Part shown: piece by piece, positions 13,555-19,060 of the stretch
Layout of the letters: each line of letters opens with the position of its first letter
Position numbering within the stretch: the stretch's first letter is position 1
IMG/VR virus record: IMGVR_UViG_3300044655_001194
Span: 1-29,349 of that record
Reading direction: 5' to 3' (one strand)
DNA length: 29,349 nucleotides
Source of the DNA: a virus
Position numbers and translations under genes: made by a program
Notes under the pieces: model-generated
Told to the model about the DNA's origin: nothing
The model's database searches: none
The model's input: only the letters and a program-made list of their open reading frames with translations

Positions 13555-16008
13555 TTACTCCATAATATCCACTTCAGAATCAGTTAATGTAGCATCCAAC
13601 TTCTCACGAATTTGTTTAATTGCTTCATTTTTGTCCAGGTTATTCATGTGCAAGTCAGACTTAAACCATATCCGTCTAGTCTTACCCTGCCACTTAACAA
13701 CCCACTCAAGTTGGTCAAACCCTATCTTAGCAATTAACTTGTTGAGTCCCGAAGTCCGAATATTGAAACCATGTGTCATTGTGAGAACCAGTGACAAACT
13801 AGCAGAGTCCAACACTTCCTTGCTAACACCTGGGGCGCCGTTCTCAATAATGTCCCGCATCATCAATTCTTCATCGCTGATACTCATGTTGGTCATTATG
13901 CGTTTAGCGTCTGTGTAAGGCGCGTGGCCGTTCGGTTTGAATATCTCTGGTATATCCATTTCCAAGAACCAGCGCCGCAAAGCACCACCGTGGACATAGA
14001 TAGCATCGTGCAGCCGGTTAAAATACTGGTCATTAGCAACAGCAACCAGTTGTTCCTTAGTTCTAAATGGTGTAAACAGCACCAACCACCTACGATCCGA
14101 CTCTTCCAATGGCAAAGCATCCGAGTGGTTTGTAAAAGCAATGTAGTTCACTGTGTTAATGCTAGTGTACTCATCCACGCCCTTACGATGGATAGGAATA
14201 CGGTCATTGGATATATAAGGCTTGAGTCGGTCGGCAATGTCGTATCGGTTATGCCCGCTGATACGGATTTCATCCAATACGTTGACGCAGCTACCCTCGG
14301 CCCAACCATTAAAGTCAGTGGCAATGGCTTTAGGACTCACTTCACTAACATTGTCCGGACCCATTACTGAACTGATTATCTTACCTACGGTTGACTTACC
14401 ATCCCCTTGAATCCCTTTGATAAGTGGACTCCAGCGAATCTTAACGCCAGGGTGCTGCACATTGTGCGCAATCCAAAGCTTAAGCCAGTTGCAAGTCTCT
14501 TTATCGTTATCGCACAGCAGCATAAAATGGCGCTCAACAATCTGACAGGCTTCCTGAGACGCTTCATCCCACTCGGCCACAACAGCTGGTACGCTAGTGG
14601 GGCGATAAGTGTTCGCGTGAATCTGTCCATCAGAACTGTCGGTAAATATATCACCAGCCCAAGGGATGTACATCACGCGCGAAACAACAGGTATCTGCCA
14701 CAGTTCAAGAGCCGCCTTTGCTGAGTTCGCATCGTCTGCCTCGCCCATTTCACGGTTATACAGGGCGTTAAAACCTTGTATTGAGACACGGCGCTTGGTG
14801 CCTAGATGAAAAAACTTATCCTCATGGGTGACGTATACCCATTCATCTAGCCAGCCAGGTTTGCTTGAGTAGTCAAACCCACTGGTCCTGCTGCGCAACA
14901 TCTGACGAACCATATCAACAGGAATAGGGTAATCCAACGTCCTAAACTTGTTCTTAATGAGCTGGGCCAACACTTCACGACCAATGCTGTCCAACATAGC
15001 GTCATTAGCAATGCCAGTGCAAATATCATCGCGCAAGGTGTGTGAATCCATACACTCGGTTACTTGCTTAAACCACCGATCGGCGTTCTCTTTCTTTTCC
15101 CTGGCAACAACCTCGCCCACGCGTTTGATGATTGACGCTAAGGTAACCGGTCCATTGCCTTTATCGCGCTGCTGGGTAAAGCTTTCCCACTTATCCTCAC
15201 ACAAACCGCTCAGGTACTTCGAGCAAGGGTCGGTTAACCCTGCTGACCAAGCATCCCACAAATCAAGTGCTTGAGTCTCGCCATTAAACTGGTGAAACAA
15301 TGCCTGACCAACCTGCACCCATTCTGCATAAGAACACTCCGCATCGAGGTGAATAAGTAAATCATTGCGTACCCGGTTAATGTCCCAGTCCTGTAGCGGT
15401 GACTTATAAAGTGCCAACGCGTCCACTTCATTGATAACAATCTCTTGGTTAAAGTATTTGGTAATAAACCAGTCGAGTTGTTGGTTTGTTTCGGGGACTT
15501 CTTTGTAGCCGTTAATTACATGGCCAGTTACGGTAAAGTATCGGCCGTTTGGGTAGACTTCAATCCCAAGACTGTTATCCACATATTGCCGGCCTAACTT
15601 GGCGCGTGTGAACATCTTAATGCCGGTTCCTGAAGGTGATACCTCAGCATAACCTTTAACTCGTTCCAATAACTCCTGAGCGAGGTCGGTCATTGAACCA
15701 TCTGGTCGAATACAATCATCAAGGTCGATACCAACAATTCCATCGGAACCGTCAATAACCAACCCCATGCCATCGTACTCGCCCATCACTAAGGCATCGA
15801 AGGTCTCGTTATAGGTTGCCCATGATTCTGAACGGTTGGTGGACGCAGCATTGCCAGACAACTGGAACGGTATTTTTGCATAGGCTTCTAGCCCATTAGG
15901 TTTTTTCTTTAGTGCAAACTTCCATAGTACCCAGCGCGGTGTATCTTTTAATATTTTTGGTATGGCTACTGGGTTGAAAGCTAATGCAGAAGGCTTGTCG
16001 TTACTCAT
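13555..16008 (-). CDS. Primase-polymerase/helicase (PrimPol-like, PriCT-2, DUF5906)
   Basis: This 817-residue replication protein has three parts. Residues 20 to about 180 resemble archaeo-eukaryotic primase/PrimPol domains: RWVLWKFALKK, YDGMGLVIDG, the metal-binding IVGIDLDDCI (DxDD 95-98), SPSGTGIKMF (124-133) and VYPNGRYFTVTGH. Residues about 205-300 look like PriCT-2 (SYAEWVQVGQALFHQFNGE). Residues about 500-660 are a superfamily 3-like/DUF5906 helicase with Walker A GIQGDGKST (532-540), Walker B VNVLDEI (575-581) and the IAFTNHSDAL...SDRRW sensor (623-641). It should open the origin, prime synthesis and drive the fork with the phage DNA polymerase. The gene follows a YdaS/Cro-like regulator by 14 bases and ends beside the candidate origin. 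All motifs are intact. Confidence 0.9.
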   Translation of the reverse strand: MSNDKPSALAFNPVAIPKILKDTPRWVLWKFALKKKPNGLEAYAKIPFQLSGNAASTNRSESWATYNETFDALVMGEYDGMGLVIDGSDGIVGIDLDDCIRPDGSMTDLAQELLERVKGYAEVSPSGTGIKMFTRAKLGRQYVDNSLGIEVYPNGRYFTVTGHVINGYKEVPETNQQLDWFITKYFNQEIVINEVDALALYKSPLQDWDINRVRNDLLIHLDAECSYAEWVQVGQALFHQFNGETQALDLWDAWSAGLTDPCSKYLSGLCEDKWESFTQQRDKGNGPVTLASIIKRVGEVVAREKKENADRWFKQVTECMDSHTLRDDICTGIANDAMLDSIGREVLAQLIKNKFRTLDYPIPVDMVRQMLRSRTSGFDYSSKPGWLDEWVYVTHEDKFFHLGTKRRVSIQGFNALYNREMGEADDANSAKAALELWQIPVVSRVMYIPWAGDIFTDSSDGQIHANTYRPTSVPAVVAEWDEASQEACQIVERHFMLLCDNDKETCNWLKLWIAHNVQHPGVKIRWSPLIKGIQGDGKSTVGKIISSVMGPDNVSEVSPKAIATDFNGWAEGSCVNVLDEIRISGHNRYDIADRLKPYISNDRIPIHRKGVDEYTSINTVNYIAFTNHSDALPLEESDRRWLVLFTPFRTKEQLVAVANDQYFNRLHDAIYVHGGALRRWFLEMDIPEIFKPNGHAPYTDAKRIMTNMSISDEELMMRDIIENGAPGVSKEVLDSASLSLVLTMTHGFNIRTSGLNKLIAKIGFDQLEWVVKWQGKTRRIWFKSDLHMNNLDKNEAIKQIREKLDATLTDSEVDIME

Positions 16009-16022
16009 TATAAATCCTTATA

Positions 16023-16271
16023 TTAATCTGCGTAATTGTAGTGATCCCAAACTTTAATGTCTGGTCGTAGCTTCTCCTTACTAAATGGTAAATCCGTACG
16101 CTCGGTTATTTCGATGGCAATTTTCTTTCCGATATAACCACGGCGAAGCCAGTGATGCACAGCTGCGCGGGTTACATTTAAGTCACGGGCCATTTGACTC
16201 TTGTTGCCGTTGTAATACTCAAGAAGGCCCATGAGTGCTTCTTTTGCTGCAGCTAAATAATTATCGTTCAT
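16023..16271 (-). CDS. YdaS/Cro-like DNA-binding regulator
   Basis: The 82 residues contain a helix-turn-helix GNKSQMARDLNVTRAAVHHWLRRGYIGKK (about 18-46). It ends in the block ITERTDLPFSKEKLRPDIKVW, a hallmark of the YdaS/Cro-like family ('...G..(S/T)+E+LRPDI'). AAAGGA lies 6 bases before the ATG. It is transcribed with the primase-helicase gene and sits divergently from the plus-strand early operon. The 145-base gap between them holds promoters in both directions and a probable operator. In lambdoid prophages such proteins repress divergent promoters. Here it probably balances replication-gene and early-operon expression. A second family member lies at 18802-19005. Confidence 0.85.
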   Translation of the reverse strand: MNDNYLAAAKEALMGLLEYYNGNKSQMARDLNVTRAAVHHWLRRGYIGKKIAIEITERTDLPFSKEKLRPDIKVWDHYNYAD

Positions 16272-16298
16272 GGTATTCCTTTCAGTTAAAGAACTAGC

Positions 16299-16311
16299 AT
16301 TGTATAGTAAA
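16299..16311. promoter_or_regulatory. Putative operator ATTGTATAGTAAA (copy 1)
   Basis: This 13-mer is repeated in inverse orientation at 19014-19026, upstream of the other YdaS/Cro-like gene. ATTGTAT recurs 12 bases on at 16311-16317. It overlaps a likely minus-strand -10 (TACAAT) for the gene at 16023-16271, so a bound regulator could control its own promoter. Confidence 0.5.
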
Positions 16312-16349
16312 TTGTATGAAAGTAAATAACAAAACTATAAAAAAAAGTG

Positions 16350-16379
16350 TTGACAGAATCGTAAAGTAATATTTATACT
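16350..16379 (+). promoter_or_regulatory. Promoter of the plus-strand early operon
   Basis: TTGACA (16350-16355) and TATACT (16374-16379) are separated by 18 bases, a strong sigma70-type match 38 bases before the first gene of the operon. Transcription should run through the seven coupled genes to 18075. Confidence 0.8.
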
Positions 16380-16417
16380 TCAATCTCATTCATAAAACGT
16401 AACAGGAAAGGAACGAC

Positions 16418-16624
16418 ATGCCACATATTTGGGTTGCAGAATTAAAAGATGAAACTATTGTTGACGGGGGGTGTAAATTTTATGCCACTAGCGAGACAAA
16501 AGCTAGGGGGTTAATCAAAGAAAGATTCCCGGATCAATATCAAGCAAGAAAACCAACTTACAAACGAGTATTCATATCAACTAAACTTGAGGAGCTGTGC
16601 GAATGGATAAACCAACAACTTTAG
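16418..16624 (+). CDS. Hypothetical early protein, 68 aa
   Basis: First gene of the early operon, with the ribosome site GGAAAGGA before ATG. The 68 residues start MPHIWVAELKDETIVDGGCK and contain TSETKARGLIKERFP followed by a short C-terminal helix LEELCEWINQQL. It appears to be a small alpha/beta cytosolic protein. No family is recognised. It overlaps the next gene by 22 bases. Confidence 0.75.
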   Translation: MPHIWVAELKDETIVDGGCKFYATSETKARGLIKERFPDQYQARKPTYKRVFISTKLEELCEWINQQL

Positions 16625-16827
16625 GACAGTTAATTTTAGATTCAATGGCGTTATTTGTGGACAGAAACAAAGCCTCTGTAATGACTAAAATCTATTTGAC
16701 TGATGATGACGAAATGGTGAGTGCCCGCAAGAAGATGGAAAAACGCCGGCAGGAATTGATTAAACAGATGGGTCCTAAGTATTTGCTGCACCCATCAAAC
16801 TTTGTACAAAAGAAGGAGCAGAAATGA
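16603..16827 (+). CDS. Hypothetical early protein, 74 aa
   Basis: The ATG at 16603 is chosen over an upstream in-frame GTG at 16597, because GGAG at 16591-16594 is 8 bases from the ATG but only 2 from the GTG. The protein starts MDKPTTLGQLILDSMALFVD and has a basic helical second half (ARKKMEKRRQELIKQMGPKY). It overlaps both neighbours. No family is recognised; the charge could suit nucleic-acid or protein binding. Confidence 0.7.
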   Translation: MDKPTTLGQLILDSMALFVDRNKASVMTKIYLTDDDEMVSARKKMEKRRQELIKQMGPKYLLHPSNFVQKKEQK

Positions 16828-17132
16828 AACACAAATGGCATAAAGAAATAAAAGCATGGGCTGATGGTGCGGATATTGAAAGTAAATTTAGTTACCTTTC
16901 AGATAAAGATGACCCTGAATGGTATGTTGATAGGTTTCCAGATTGGAATAATGACGATATTAAGTTTCGCATTAAATCCCAAGCTAAAGAATCACCGCCT
17001 AAAACGTTCAAGTATTTATACGTCTTTAAAGAATTTGGCGATAAAATTGTTGTATCAGAGCAAAACTACGGATTTGAGAAAATAGGAATTCCTTTGGGCA
17101 AAATCAAATTGGAGAAATTTAATGCTAACTAA
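16824..17132 (+). CDS. Conserved-looking phage early protein, 102 aa
   Basis: AGGAG precedes the ATG by 5 bases. The protein begins MKHKWHKEIKAWADGADIES, with DDPEWYVDRFPDWNNDDIKF and RIKSQA following. The pattern 'H...I..WADGA.I......P.W......P.W......RIK' is one I recall from many small phage proteins of unknown function. The C-terminal half is beta-rich and ends with a basic strand. The end overlaps the DUF3310 gene by 11 bases. It is probably cytosolic. Confidence 0.78.
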   Translation: MKHKWHKEIKAWADGADIESKFSYLSDKDDPEWYVDRFPDWNNDDIKFRIKSQAKESPPKTFKYLYVFKEFGDKIVVSEQNYGFEKIGIPLGKIKLEKFNAN

Positions 17133-17382
17133 AAATGATTTAAACAACCGCGGTACAATTGCAATGGCAATCGATACATTAGCTAAACAAGTTGGTGGTA
17201 GCCATTACGCTTCCATGAAAATCCAGCCCGTTGAGTTTATTACTGCAAACGAACTAGGCTTTCTTGAAGGTAATGTAGTCAAATATGTTTGCCGTCATCA
17301 CGCTAAGAATGGGGCTGAGGATATTAAGAAGGCAATTCATTATTGCGAAATGTTGTTGCAAACTAAGTATGGAATAAAATAA
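17122..17382 (+). CDS. DUF3310 protein (T7 gp1.7-like)
   Basis: The 86 residues carry the DUF3310 signature: QVGGSHYASMKIQPVEFI (about 23-40) and NVVKYVCRHHAKNGAEDIKKAIHY (about 51-74). The family includes T7 gp1.7, reported as a nucleotide kinase acting on dTMP/dGMP and linked to T7 dideoxythymidine sensitivity. In other phages it often lies among early genes. A role in shifting host nucleotide pools toward phage DNA is therefore likely but not shown. GGAG lies 7 bases before the ATG. The stop overlaps the next ATG (TAATG). Confidence 0.9.
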   Translation: MLTKNDLNNRGTIAMAIDTLAKQVGGSHYASMKIQPVEFITANELGFLEGNVVKYVCRHHAKNGAEDIKKAIHYCEMLLQTKYGIK

Positions 17383-17744
17383 TGGCTAAAGAAGAAATAC
17401 CAGTTTTTATTTCTAATGCGGCTAAAGCTAGGACTGAGTTATACGCAGAGATATGTGAGGCAGATAGGACAGCAAAAAGTTTAATGGATCAAGGGTTCTC
17501 TAGGTCTGATGTTCGCTATAGTCTTAATATGTTAGTAAACGATGGCCTTATCTATAAATATGGCACAGGCACCAATACTTACTTTTCAATTAATAAATAC
17601 GATACAAATGACATGTCACCATATAAAAAGTTAAATCCAATAAAGATACCAGAGCAATATGTGGATAACTTTAAATTGGGTTTATTAATGGGCTACACAA
17701 ACATACCTGCTGCTAAAGGCAGAGTTATTAAGGAGATTTTATAA
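17382..17744 (+). CDS. Small winged-helix-like early protein, 120 aa
   Basis: The middle of this 120-residue protein reads KSLMDQGFSRSDVRYSLNML, then VNDGLIYKYGTGTNTYFSI. This is a helix-turn-helix followed by a wing ending in an 'LI.+.G.G..TY' strand pair, as in winged-helix regulators. The C-terminal part (YVDNFKLGLLMGYTNIPAAKG) is unassigned. It shares one-base TAATG overlaps with both neighbours. It may be an early transcription modulator; membership of a named family is not claimed. Confidence 0.65.
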   Translation: MAKEEIPVFISNAAKARTELYAEICEADRTAKSLMDQGFSRSDVRYSLNMLVNDGLIYKYGTGTNTYFSINKYDTNDMSPYKKLNPIKIPEQYVDNFKLGLLMGYTNIPAAKGRVIKEIL

Positions 17745-17962
17745 TGCCATGTAATCAGCAGTGTAACCAAGGCCGTACCTGTGACTGCGCTGATAGAAGC
17801 GTAGATAGAGCCACCGTAGTTGTAGCAACATTACTACTTATCTGTATTGTTTCTATGTGTTTTGGGTTTTATAAACTAATCAATGGAAACAAAGGGCAAG
17901 ACTGTGCTGTAGAAGTTCAGTTCAATGACAGCAAAGCTACCTACATTGGAAAGACTGTATGA
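17744..17962 (+). CDS. Small Cys-rich membrane protein, 72 aa
   Basis: AGGAG lies 8 bases before the ATG. The N-terminus MPCNQQCNQGRTCDCADR has five cysteines in a short polar stretch. One transmembrane segment follows (VVVATLLLICIVSMCFGFY, about 25-43), then a polar C-terminal tail. The N-terminal pattern 'CNQ.CNQGR.C.C' is one I recall in small phage membrane proteins. It is probably an inner-membrane protein; the cysteines could bind metal. It overlaps the next gene by 4 bases. Confidence 0.7.
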   Translation: MPCNQQCNQGRTCDCADRSVDRATVVVATLLLICIVSMCFGFYKLINGNKGQDCAVEVQFNDSKATYIGKTV

Positions 17963-18075
17963 CCAAAGCTGAAATGGATGAGCTTTATTACTTGCTTATA
18001 CTAGCTAAAATGAAAGAGAACGATAGAGTGGCGGATGTTTTGGCGGATGTTTATAAAATGACGAATAAAAAGTAA
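17959..18075 (+). CDS. 38-aa early peptide
   Basis: The ATG overlaps the preceding TGA (ATGA). The peptide starts MTKAEMDELYYLLILAKMKE and ends DVYKMTNKK. It is a charged amphipathic helix without a membrane segment. It is the last gene before an AT-rich palindrome that overlaps its stop and probably ends this transcription unit. No family is recognised. Confidence 0.55.
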   Translation: MTKAEMDELYYLLILAKMKENDRVADVLADVYKMTNKK

Positions 18076-18088
18076 TATATTACTTTTT
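18067..18088. terminator. Palindromic terminator ending the first early operon
   Basis: A perfect 22-base AT-rich palindrome (AAAAAGTAATA and its complement) overlaps the stop of the 38-aa gene and runs into TTTTTT on the plus strand. Because it is symmetric it could act in both directions. The stem is AU-rich and so relatively weak. Confidence 0.55.
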
Positions 18089-18102
18089 TGCGTAAAACTA
18101 AA

Positions 18103-18140
18103 CTCATAGTTTACAAACAGAACAAAATGTAAACTATGAG
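18103..18140 (-). terminator. Terminator downstream of pqqA
   Basis: CTCATAGTTTACA (18103-18115) and TGTAAACTATGAG (18128-18140) form a perfect 13-bp stem with a 12-base loop. On the minus strand it starts 24 bases after the pqqA stop and is followed by TTTAGTTTT. This makes pqqA a separate unit, shielded from the converging early operon. Confidence 0.65.
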
Positions 18141-18163
18141 CTATGTTTAAACAAATGTTTAGA

Positions 18164-18235
18164 CTATTTGTTCATAACGTACATTGTAACTTCAAAGCCA
18201 AAACGCATTTCGGTAGCTGCTGGTGATGTCCACAT
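18164..18235 (-). CDS. pqqA: PqqA, pyrroloquinoline quinone precursor peptide
   Basis: This minus-strand gene encodes exactly 23 residues, starting MWTSPAATEMRFG and ending FEVTMYVMNK. AGGAG lies 7 bases before the ATG. Bacterial PqqA peptides are about 23 residues, begin MW, carry Pro5, and share R.G.EVT.Y with Glu15 and Tyr19 as the two residues joined by the radical-SAM enzyme PqqE (with PqqD) to form PQQ; Klebsiella PqqA has them at the same positions. Both are present here at 15 and 19. PQQ is the cofactor of periplasmic methanol and glucose dehydrogenases. The gene lies opposite to the surrounding early genes, with its own terminator and a divergent control region. No other pqq gene is present, so it must rely on host PqqB-E. 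Boosting host methanol oxidation is inference. Confidence 0.92.
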   Translation of the reverse strand: MWTSPAATEMRFGFEVTMYVMNK

Positions 18236-18348
18236 GGTAGATCTCCTTAAGTCGATTGAGTGTACACATCAAGGTGTACGTGTACACATTCTCAGCTTTT
18301 GTATATACATTGTATATACGGATAACCATTATTTTAATTAGGAGATAT
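18236..18348. promoter_or_regulatory. Divergent control region with repeated dyads
   Basis: Between pqqA (minus) and the 63-aa gene (plus) lie two identical palindromes GTGTACAC (18260-18267 and 18280-18287, exactly 20 bases apart, with a half-site at 18274-18279). Two more, GTATATAC (18301-18308 and 18312-18319), are 11 bases apart. Spacing of one and two helical turns suggests cooperative operator sites. Both ribosome sites (AGGAG on each strand) lie at the edges. No textbook -35/-10 pair is clear. Confidence 0.6.
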
Positions 18349-18540
18349 ATGTCAGTACATAAATTATTTGGGAAAGCACAAGATTACTTTTCTCACATGG
18401 TTGGCAAAAAGATTGAAGAAGTGGCTGTATTCAACGATGAGTTGGTTATATTTTTAGATGACAAATCTGAGGTTTGTCTTTTTGATAGTGAGAATGGCCT
18501 AGCCATGCAAATCAATTTAAAACCTGAATTGGATGATTAA
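18349..18540 (+). CDS. Hypothetical protein, 63 aa
   Basis: The start at 18349 is preferred because AGGAG lies 4 bases upstream; the open frame extends to 18256, but that part crosses the dyad region. The protein starts MSVHKLFGKAQDYFSHMVGK and continues with VAVFNDELVIFLDDKSEVCLF, a compact beta-rich acidic fold. I recognise no family. It is first in a short plus-strand unit with the next gene directly adjacent. Confidence 0.7.
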   Translation: MSVHKLFGKAQDYFSHMVGKKIEEVAVFNDELVIFLDDKSEVCLFDSENGLAMQINLKPELDD

Positions 18541-18726
18541 ATGGATGATAAATTAAATGAGCGCCAGGTTACATTATTTGGTGCAAGGATAGCTAAATAC
18601 TTTAACTACAGCGTAAGAGACGATGATTATTTAATGGGTAGAAAAATAGAAGCGTTGTATCATACGTTTCTTTTAGAATCAGAACGAGACGAAAGAGACA
18701 AAAACAATGGGAAAAGTATTAAATAA
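18541..18726 (+). CDS. Hypothetical protein, 61 aa
   Basis: The ATG follows the previous stop with no gap. The 61 residues start MDDKLNERQVTLFGARIAKY, then NYSVRDDDYLMGRKIEALYH, and finish with a charged tail. It appears helical and cytosolic. No family is recognised. It overlaps a possible 32-aa gene at its end. Confidence 0.65.
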   Translation: MDDKLNERQVTLFGARIAKYFNYSVRDDDYLMGRKIEALYHTFLLESERDERDKNNGKSIK

Positions 18727-18805
18727 ATGGCAGGTCGCAATTCGTGTTGTTGAATTAATAACTTGTTTGCATATCATCGCCGGAGTATGGCGCCACTGGT
18801 ATTAA
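18707..18805 (+). CDS. Possible 32-aa membrane-associated peptide
   Basis: An ATG inside the end of the 61-aa gene opens 32 codons: MGKVLNKWQVAIRVVELITC, then LHIIAGVWRHWY. It has one amphipathic to hydrophobic helix. The ribosome site is only a weak AGAGA, and the stop overlaps the converging regulator gene by 4 bases. The overlap-rich style of the phage supports it modestly. Confidence 0.4.
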   Translation: MGKVLNKWQVAIRVVELITCLHIIAGVWRHWY

Positions 18806-19005
18806 AACAAATCGGGACGTAGTTGCTCTTTAGTAAAAGGAACGTTTGGATTAGCATCAATCATTAAAGCTGCTTTTTTACCCACCTGCCCGCGTTGTGT
18901 CCAGCCAATGACGGTCTGATAATGAACCCCAATGACCTTAGAGGCTTGGGTTTTATTATCGCCGAAATAAGCCAGCAGCTTTAATAGGTGTATAGTATTT
19001 GACAT
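18802..19005 (-). CDS. Second YdaS/Cro-like regulator
   Basis: The 67 residues have a helix-turn-helix GDNKTQASKVIGVHYQTVIGW (about 15-35) and end NVPFTKEQLRPDLF, the same family ending as the protein at 16023-16271. It is on the minus strand, convergent with the short plus-strand unit before it and divergent from the SNF2 helicase gene. The copy of the ATTGTATAGTAAA word lies 9 bases upstream of its ATG, and no ribosome site is seen, so the message may be nearly leaderless. It probably represses the divergent promoter of the replication module and its own. Confidence 0.83.
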   Translation of the reverse strand: MSNTIHLLKLLAYFGDNKTQASKVIGVHYQTVIGWTQRGQVGKKAALMIDANPNVPFTKEQLRPDLF

Positions 19006-19013
19006 AGCTATAT

Positions 19014-19026
19014 TTTACTATACAAT
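19014..19026. promoter_or_regulatory. Putative operator (copy 2, inverse orientation)
   Basis: TTTACTATACAAT is the exact reverse complement of 16299-16311. It lies between the second YdaS/Cro-like gene and the helicase gene, where a repressor would control both directions. A short palindrome ATAGCTAT is next to it. Confidence 0.5.
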
Positions 19027-19051
19027 AGGTAAAAATAAAACAGGAAATTTA

Positions 19052-19060
19052 ATGTCGTGA
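19052..19060 (+). other. Two-codon leader ORF (ATG-TCG-TGA) before the helicase
   Basis: The best ribosome site here (CAGGAA, 19041-19046) is correctly spaced for an ATG at 19052, which codes Met-Ser and stops at TGA. That TGA shares its A with the helicase ATG at 19060 (TGATG). Translation of the helicase may therefore depend on termination and re-initiation. An in-frame GTG at 19057 is another possible start. Confidence 0.4.

Noticed and set aside
13896-15440. Several open frames of 60 to 150 codons on both strands within the primase-helicase gene
   Set aside because: They lie wholly inside a gene with complete family motifs, lack ribosome sites and show low-complexity or unlikely composition.
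18256-18348. N-terminal extension of the 63-aa protein into the dyad region
   Set aside because: No ribosome site precedes the upstream ATG, while AGGAG is well placed for the ATG at 18349. The extension translates the palindromes.
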